Shown here one piece after another: positions 6,161-10,751 of a DNA stretch of 10,751 bases. The stretch covers positions 1-10,751 of the forward strand of contig CAYMHT010000091.1 in assembly GCA_964390305.1 (NCBI GenBank). The letters are read 5' to 3'. The notes below the pieces were generated by a model. That model made no database searches. It saw only the letters and a list, made by a program, of their open reading frames with translations, and was not told the origin of the DNA. Numbering within the stretch: the first letter of the stretch is position 1; every line of letters starts with the position of its first letter. Position numbers and translations under genes: made by a program. The DNA is from SKLM01 sp964390305. GTDB lineage: Bacteria > Chloroflexota > Anaerolineae > B4-G1.

Positions 6161-7048
6161 GTGACGAACTCGCTGGTCCTCAAGCAGCTCGCGCTGGTGG
6201 CGGGAGGCTCCGGCCTGTTCATGGCACTCCTGCTGAGCTTCATCTCGGCCACTACGGGCGAGTTTGACGCGATTCCCACCATGCTGCTGATCTCCCTGCT
6301 GGCGGCGGCTGGCCTGGGGATGTTCCTCTTTCTGATCGCTGTGATCCTGTTCGGCAACCGCATGCGGGTGCGGTTCACGGTTGACGATGAGAGTGCACGC
6401 TGGGAGAGCGTGGACAAGCGGGCGAGGGCCGGCAACCGGCTGGCGATGGCGGCGGGTGTTCTGGGAGGCAGTCCGCAGACGGCGGGCGCCGGGGTGCTGG
6501 CAGCGTCCCGGGAGAACGAGTTCATCCGTTGGGATCAGGTGTCGAGCGTGACGTACGATGCGCGCCAGCGGATGATCGTGCTGCGGAGCAGCTGGCGAGC
6601 GGTTGGAATGGTGATCTGCCCGGCCGAGATGTGCGACCAGGTGTTGAGGTTCGCCAACACCCGCGTGATCCCCAGCTCGGGTGTCCCTCGGAGAGGGGCG
6701 AAGCCGTTGGGCAAGGCGCTGTTGCGCACGGGGCTGGTGCTCCTGACTGTCACACCCCTGTTCACCCTGACGTCCTACCCGTTTGAGCTGGATCTGCTCT
6801 TGCCATTGGTTCTCCTGGTGTTCGCCCTGGCGACCGTCTGGCTGGTGCCGCTGTTTGGCTGGGTCGTCATCGGCTGCGCCGCCGTGCTGGCCGCGCAGAT
6901 CGGATGGACGGGGCTCTCGGAGTTTGCCTATCTGTACAGCTACGAGCAGGTCGCCTTCCTCTTTGCCTATGGTGGCCTGGCCTACCTGGCGTGGTTATCC
7001 TGGCGGTCTCTACGCGGACACGTCCGCCCGGTTCTGTTTGAGGAGTAG
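6161..7048 (+). CDS. A2 3' part: six-helix membrane protein with PH-like domain
   Basis: 295 residues, alignable without a gap to residues 50-344 of A1 and about two-thirds identical by eye. Helices fall at about 10-29, 40-64, 186-203, 210-229, 232-252 and 266-285, with the PH-like stretch at about 67-176. Identical runs include SGLFMALLL, LAASRENE and TSYPFELDLLLPLVLL. GTG 6161 is the first usable in-frame start after the TAG. Its own ribosome site is poor: AGGGAGGA at 6123-6130 is 30 bases away and has no in-frame start at normal distance. Conserved protein after a stop implies that it was until recently, or still is, part of a full-length A2. If made alone by reinitiation it would lack the ribbon but keep all helices. 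It ends 75 bp before L2. Confidence 0.75.
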   Translation: MTNSLVLKQLALVAGGSGLFMALLLSFISATTGEFDAIPTMLLISLLAAAGLGMFLFLIAVILFGNRMRVRFTVDDESARWESVDKRARAGNRLAMAAGVLGGSPQTAGAGVLAASRENEFIRWDQVSSVTYDARQRMIVLRSSWRAVGMVICPAEMCDQVLRFANTRVIPSSGVPRRGAKPLGKALLRTGLVLLTVTPLFTLTSYPFELDLLLPLVLLVFALATVWLVPLFGWVVIGCAAVLAAQIGWTGLSEFAYLYSYEQVAFLFAYGGLAYLAWLSWRSLRGHVRPVLFEE

Positions 7049-7123
7049 CTGGATCGGGGCGACCCGCCGCGCTTTGAGCAGCAAGGGACGGCCCTCAATG
7101 ACGGGTTCGAAGGGGGAGCTATA

Positions 7124-10100
7124 ATGAATCAGAAGAGACACCCGCGTTTCTGCCGCCACTGCGGCACCTCGCTGAATCCTGGCGTGGCTTTCTGTCGGCA
7201 ATGTGGGCAGCGGGTGATCTCGCTGTCGACTGGCGCTGCCCCGCCATCTACCGCAGTGCGCCCAGATAGAGCCAAAGGGTTCTTACTCTACGGCATGCTT
7301 GCCGTAATAGGCATGTGTGTCCTTGGTGGGGGTCTCGCCATCGTATGGTTGGGTTTCTCTATCCCAGAGCCCCCAGTCGACCGAAGGCTGACAGGGGAAC
7401 CGGATCCGCGTCCTGAGACCCTGCCCCAAGCTTCCGCTTTGCGTCTCGAGCATCCCTCCGGGGCCACGGGTCAGATCCCTGCAGGGCCAGCGCTCTATCC
7501 CGAAAGCGGCGACAGCGTGAAGCTGAGTGACCTTGATATCCCGTGGGAGAATGCTCACTCAGAGCGCATAGGTCCGGTCTGGCAAATGACCTCGCAGAGG
7601 GGTATTCCTTTCGACGAGCCAGTGAGCTTGGACTTACCCGCGAGTGGGCAGCCTGGTGAGGCAGTCGTGATGTTGACTCCCATCGGGGCCTGGGTCCCTG
7701 TGTCTTCCATTGCTGCCTCCTTGGAAGGCGGCGGCGCGGCGCGGCGACTGAACGTCTCGGGCGTCCCCACACCCTGGCGTTTTGCAGTCGTTGTGCCCAA
7801 GGCGGATTCTGAGCCACCGGAGATGAACGATGTGGTGCGCCTGGAGGCTCTATACCTGACCGAGCGTGAGGCTTGGGCACAGGAGACGCGGGACTGGCTG
7901 GCCACCGGCGGATGGCAGCAAGCCAGCGATCGGGCACTTCCGAGTCTGACGATGGCTTCACTGACCGGTGGCAGAACCAGCGCTGTCCGGCCTCTCGCGC
8001 AGGAGCGGGAATGGAATGATGTGGAAGACGACCTCGAGGAGACGTTCATGCTCCTGGGTGCCGTACGGCTGGCGACGAGCTATACGCCGGCGGCCGACGT
8101 CACCGCTGCGGCCTTTGGTACAACGCTGCCCGGCCTCGAGGTAACTGGCTTCCAGCTCTACGTGATCGGCGTCAACCGACTGGCTGAGCTCCGCAACGAA
8201 TGGGTCCTCAATCGCGACCGATGGAGTCGCGAGTCTGGAATCGACGTGCGGGAACGCCTCTTTGACAGCAGTCAGACGACGGAGCAAGCGATGGAGTCGG
8301 CCTTGTACTCCTACGCGCCCTGGGGGGTCGAGGCCACCCGGTACCTCTTGCGGAGTGGAAGCTTGAACGGTCTCGATTTGCGCGTCGTTCAGCCCTACGG
8401 CGACCTACACTTCGCTGACGTCCCGGTGGGCGACAGCCGGGAGATGCGCAATGAGCAGATTGAGGAAGACATCGAGAACATCTCACGCGGGAGTATAGGC
8501 CGACCAGAGGTCCGGCAGTACCTGCGTCTCTACTCGCAATCCGCGATCGAGGACACATCGTGGATCGACTGGCTGAAGGATTGGCGCACGGAGACTGCTG
8601 TCCGTTGGCTACCTGCGGGCCTGGCTGCGGCTGGGGTGATACCCGGCGGGGCAACGGTTCCGGTGCTCTTCGCCATTGCAGACGAAGCGTTGAACTTCAT
8701 GCAGTCGTACTATGAATCGTCCGACGGGAACACGTACGCGCAGTATCAGTACGGTTCGGCAGTGCTCAGCGCGTACGACTTGACGCTCAGTGTGAACCGA
8801 GATGTGGTACGTTTGGCCTTTGAGCCTGGCTACCGAGTTCCTGCCTCAACTAAGGTAAGCTACGTCCAGGCGGCGTATTCAGTGGGGCTGCTATACGCAG
8901 TGACGCACACCGACTGGTATATGCTGAAGGACGTGCGGCAGATGAACGAGGGCACTAGAGGCTATTGCCTGCAGGGCAGATGTCCCTGGTTCACCTCCTC
9001 GGTCATCCCCCCAATCCAGACATATGCGGTCATTCGGGGTGATCCATGGGGGCACCCGGCGGGGGCCTATCCGGCGATGGTGACGCAGCTGGCAGCGTGG
9101 CAGCTTCCGTTCGCCAACCGGACTTTCCTTGCCCAACCTGACCTGCACGAGCTCTTTCTGACGGGTTCATCTACGGAAGACTCGGTACGTTTCTACAGGA
9201 CGGAGCGCCGCCCGACCTCAGGAGAACTGCGGACCCTGGTGCCTTGGTCTGGCCTGGGCCTCTACAACCTGCACACTGTTCCTTACAAGAAAGACCTGTG
9301 GCCCGAGTTTCGTGTGGTGGTCCGAACCAATCCGCATGCCCAGGCGATCCGCATCGCCATCCCAGCAGCGGAACTAAAACGGATTCAGACGGAGTATAGA
9401 CTCGGTCCCGCCCCTGGCTTTGAAGAATATGGTCTCGTGCTCCGTCTTGAGGCTCCTGACGGCAGCCGCACAGTCCACAAACTGACGCAGCCAACGGGCC
9501 AGCTCAAGAACGAGGATGGGGAGTGGGTGTATGTGGCTGCCGTGCTGCGCCAGAGGGGGATTGAGGAGTTCGGGGCCGGCTGGCTATCCGGCTACGACCT
9601 GCCTACTACCTACGACGGCGATCAGCAAGAAGCCCCGGGAGGCGAGTTGCGAACCCACCTTGAAGGCCGTCTGCTCGTGCACGGAAGTGACGTCATGTCC
9701 TTCGAGCTGGACTTCACCGGCGCGCACGAGACGCCCATATGGCGAATTGACGATGATGATCCCGATTCTCCCCTTGTACAGTACGCCGATGTGGAAATGG
9801 AATTGCACTGCGAGGGCGTTGTCTTTCACGCCACCGTTATGGGCGCCAGCGGGAAGCTCCGGGAGTACGGATTCGTGTTGATGGGGCAAGACCAGATGGT
9901 ATCTGTCACGGAGGCGGCGAAGGGAGCACCGTTGACTCCGGAGGAGATCGACCGCTTCACGTCCGACATCTTGCTTCAAACCGTTGGGAATCCCGATGAC
10001 CGGGCGGCGTACAAGAAGGCGGTACCCTCTCACTGCTATCCATCAATCTCTTCCGGGGATCTGTTGGTTCTCTACCACGGGATCTATACCAGATATGGGG

Positions 10101-10216
10101 ACTCCGAGAAGGTCTTGTGGCAGGCAGAATTCGATCGGGGCCAACAGCTGCGGATGATCTATAGTGGTGAACGCGATATGCCGCAGGGAACGAACCCTCT
10201 TTCTCCTGATCCGTGA
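7124..10216 (+). CDS. L2: large zinc-ribbon type II membrane protein, central region unrecognised
   Basis: A 1030-aa paralog of L1. ATG 7124 follows GGGGGAG (7112-7118). Zinc ribbon Cys10/13/24/27 is nearly the same as in L1. A helix at about 52-77 after basic residues gives N-in/C-out. A beta domain at about 105-226 resembles that of L1 (PFDEPVSLDLP against FEKPLIIELP). The centre (about 230-725) differs from L1: mostly helical by composition, no HExxH, and an apolar stretch at 495-519 that could be a buried helix or a second membrane segment. Cys615 and Cys620 may pair. From about 726 a beta-rich region returns, and APDGSRTVHKLTQ near 777-789 matches L1. An Asp run (876-879, then Asp881) could bind Ca2+. 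The L1 cysteine-rich tail is absent. It follows A2 by 75 bp and is probably co-transcribed. No catalytic site is recognised; a non-enzymatic binding or structural role is possible. Confidence 0.82.
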   Translation: MNQKRHPRFCRHCGTSLNPGVAFCRQCGQRVISLSTGAAPPSTAVRPDRAKGFLLYGMLAVIGMCVLGGGLAIVWLGFSIPEPPVDRRLTGEPDPRPETLPQASALRLEHPSGATGQIPAGPALYPESGDSVKLSDLDIPWENAHSERIGPVWQMTSQRGIPFDEPVSLDLPASGQPGEAVVMLTPIGAWVPVSSIAASLEGGGAARRLNVSGVPTPWRFAVVVPKADSEPPEMNDVVRLEALYLTEREAWAQETRDWLATGGWQQASDRALPSLTMASLTGGRTSAVRPLAQEREWNDVEDDLEETFMLLGAVRLATSYTPAADVTAAAFGTTLPGLEVTGFQLYVIGVNRLAELRNEWVLNRDRWSRESGIDVRERLFDSSQTTEQAMESALYSYAPWGVEATRYLLRSGSLNGLDLRVVQPYGDLHFADVPVGDSREMRNEQIEEDIENISRGSIGRPEVRQYLRLYSQSAIEDTSWIDWLKDWRTETAVRWLPAGLAAAGVIPGGATVPVLFAIADEALNFMQSYYESSDGNTYAQYQYGSAVLSAYDLTLSVNRDVVRLAFEPGYRVPASTKVSYVQAAYSVGLLYAVTHTDWYMLKDVRQMNEGTRGYCLQGRCPWFTSSVIPPIQTYAVIRGDPWGHPAGAYPAMVTQLAAWQLPFANRTFLAQPDLHELFLTGSSTEDSVRFYRTERRPTSGELRTLVPWSGLGLYNLHTVPYKKDLWPEFRVVVRTNPHAQAIRIAIPAAELKRIQTEYRLGPAPGFEEYGLVLRLEAPDGSRTVHKLTQPTGQLKNEDGEWVYVAAVLRQRGIEEFGAGWLSGYDLPTTYDGDQQEAPGGELRTHLEGRLLVHGSDVMSFELDFTGAHETPIWRIDDDDPDSPLVQYADVEMELHCEGVVFHATVMGASGKLREYGFVLMGQDQMVSVTEAAKGAPLTPEEIDRFTSDILLQTVGNPDDRAAYKKAVPSHCYPSISSGDLLVLYHGIYTRYGDSEKVLWQAEFDRGQQLRMIYSGERDMPQGTNPLSPDP

Positions 10217-10579
10217 TGTGGCTGATGGGATAGTTGTTCCTTGACCCGTGATTGCGAGAAAGGAGTGTCCTTATCATCGGTGACCGCGCGCATTGAGGGG
10301 TAGGATGGGTGAACGCGCAGCCCGCCAACTCTTTGGTTGAAGACCAGGGGGACGTCTACATGATCACGCTCCTAATACCCGGCCTGTCCAATGTGGAGCC
10401 CCCGCACCCGTGACAGGATAATTGCTCACAGGGCCGCGCCTTGCCCTGGCTGGGGGGCGAGCCGGTGGCGCCGGTGTCTCACTCGCAGGGACAGGGCCTC
10501 GGAGGCCGCTGGGCCGCGCTCAGGTGATCAAAGTACTGAACAGCGCTAGCTACCACCGTCAACTCAGGAGGAACACCAT
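10217..10579. other. 363-bp gap before S2, no confident gene
   Basis: Far longer than the 64-bp L1-S1 gap. It holds a small GC-rich hairpin (GGCCT-CGG-AGGCC, 10495-10507) without a T-run, a GATAAT at 10417-10422 with only a poor -35, and a 34-codon frame from GTG 10309 to TGA 10413 with a loose AGGGG upstream (10297-10301). None is convincing. S2 may have its own promoter here, or the space may be the remnant of a lost gene. Confidence 0.45.
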
Positions 10580-10751
10580 ATGAGTGCAAAGAGACAGCAC
10601 TGCGAACACTGCGACCACCCCCTCGCGCCCGAAAGCCCCTTGTGTGAGCGCTGCGGGAAGCCGGTGAGCCAGGAGCAAGCTGCCCCCAGATCCCCTCAAC
10701 CGCCGTCCCCACCTCCTTTGCAGGGGCGCTCGTCCGAGCTGCAACCCGTTG
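10580..10751 (+). CDS. S2: zinc-ribbon protein, 5' part only
   Basis: 57 codons are visible before the window ends. ATG 10580 is preceded by a perfect AGGAGG (10566-10571) at eight bases, the best ribosome site in the window. Cys8, Cys11, Cys22 and Cys25 lie at exactly the positions they have in S1. CGKPVSQ follows in both, then a Pro-rich linker (PSPPPL). It is therefore the S member of the second cassette. By analogy with S1 a single helix, a Pro/Thr stalk and an ectodomain should follow outside the window; the ectodomain could differ. Confidence 0.8.
   Translation, partial: MSAKRQHCEHCDHPLAPESPLCERCGKPVSQEQAAPRSPQPPSPPPLQGRSSELQPV

Larger units (their letters stand above)
5656..10751 (+). 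repeat. cassette copy 2 (promoter, leader, A2, L2, S2 partial)
   Basis: Second diverged copy of the A-L-S cassette, truncated by the window edge inside S2. Differences from copy 1 are a weaker promoter, an in-frame TAG in A2, a different central domain in L2, a shorter A-L gap (75 against 148 bp) and a longer L-S gap (363 against 64 bp). Confidence 0.75.

Noticed and set aside
9146..9160. HELFL in L2 (His675) as a peptidase motif
   Set aside because: The second histidine of HExxH is Leu679 and no WxxE-type third ligand follows; it is not a counterpart of the L1 site.
10241..10277. TTGACC after L2 as a promoter for S2
   Set aside because: No acceptable -10 lies 16-18 bp downstream; TTATCAT is too far away.
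10309..10413. 34-codon frame before S2
   Set aside because: GTG start, loose ribosome site, no features and no counterpart before S1; kept only as a remark in the gap entry.
1..10751. tRNA, rRNA, CRISPR array, insertion sequence or attachment site
   Set aside because: No spaced direct repeats, transposase-like proteins, terminal inverted repeats or tRNA-like cloverleaf were seen; the only large repeat is the diverged cassette duplication.

Overview
The window is high-GC bacterial DNA. It carries a tightly packed, all-plus-strand run of membrane-protein genes, most of which begin with a small cytosolic CxxC...CxxC zinc ribbon. Pro/Thr/Ala linkers of the 'PTATVQP / PTEAP' type, type II membrane anchors with large outer domains, and proteins of the 'zinc ribbon + one TM + ectodomain' class suggest a Chloroflexota (Anaerolineae-like) genome or metagenome contig. 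That assignment is inference from style; no rRNA or housekeeping marker is present.

Layout: the last codons of an upstream gene may end at 50. A sigma70-type promoter (108-135) and a leader of about 310 nt precede A1 (457-1491), a six-helix membrane protein with a PH-like middle domain. Then come L1 (1640-4249), a membrane-anchored ectoprotein with an HExxH...E metallopeptidase centre, and S1 (4314-5453), a small ectoprotein with a Pro-rich linker and an NTF2-like domain. After about 550 nt without a gene the same order starts again: promoter (5656-5683), leader, A2 (6008-7048, cut by an in-frame TAG at 6104), L2 (7124-10216) and S2 (10580 onward, running off the window). The window is therefore two tandem copies of a three-gene cassette, A-L-S, with a 5551-bp period from A start to A start.

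The copies are old: A1 and A2 are roughly two-thirds identical at the protein level, with no gap over 295 residues. L1 and L2 share their N-terminal ribbon, anchor and beta domain and a C-terminal beta segment, but differ in the centre (peptidase in L1, unrecognised in L2). The leaders keep the same length (311 nt from a shared block to the ATG) and two hairpins, one with a compensatory G-C to A-T change, so a structured leader RNA is a serious possibility.

Working model (inference): A is a polytopic membrane component with a cytosolic PH-like domain. L and S are N-in/C-out proteins that place peptidase, beta and NTF2-like domains outside the cell. The cytosolic zinc ribbons may hold the partners together. 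No described system with exactly this composition is recognised, and no substrate or trigger can be read from the sequence.
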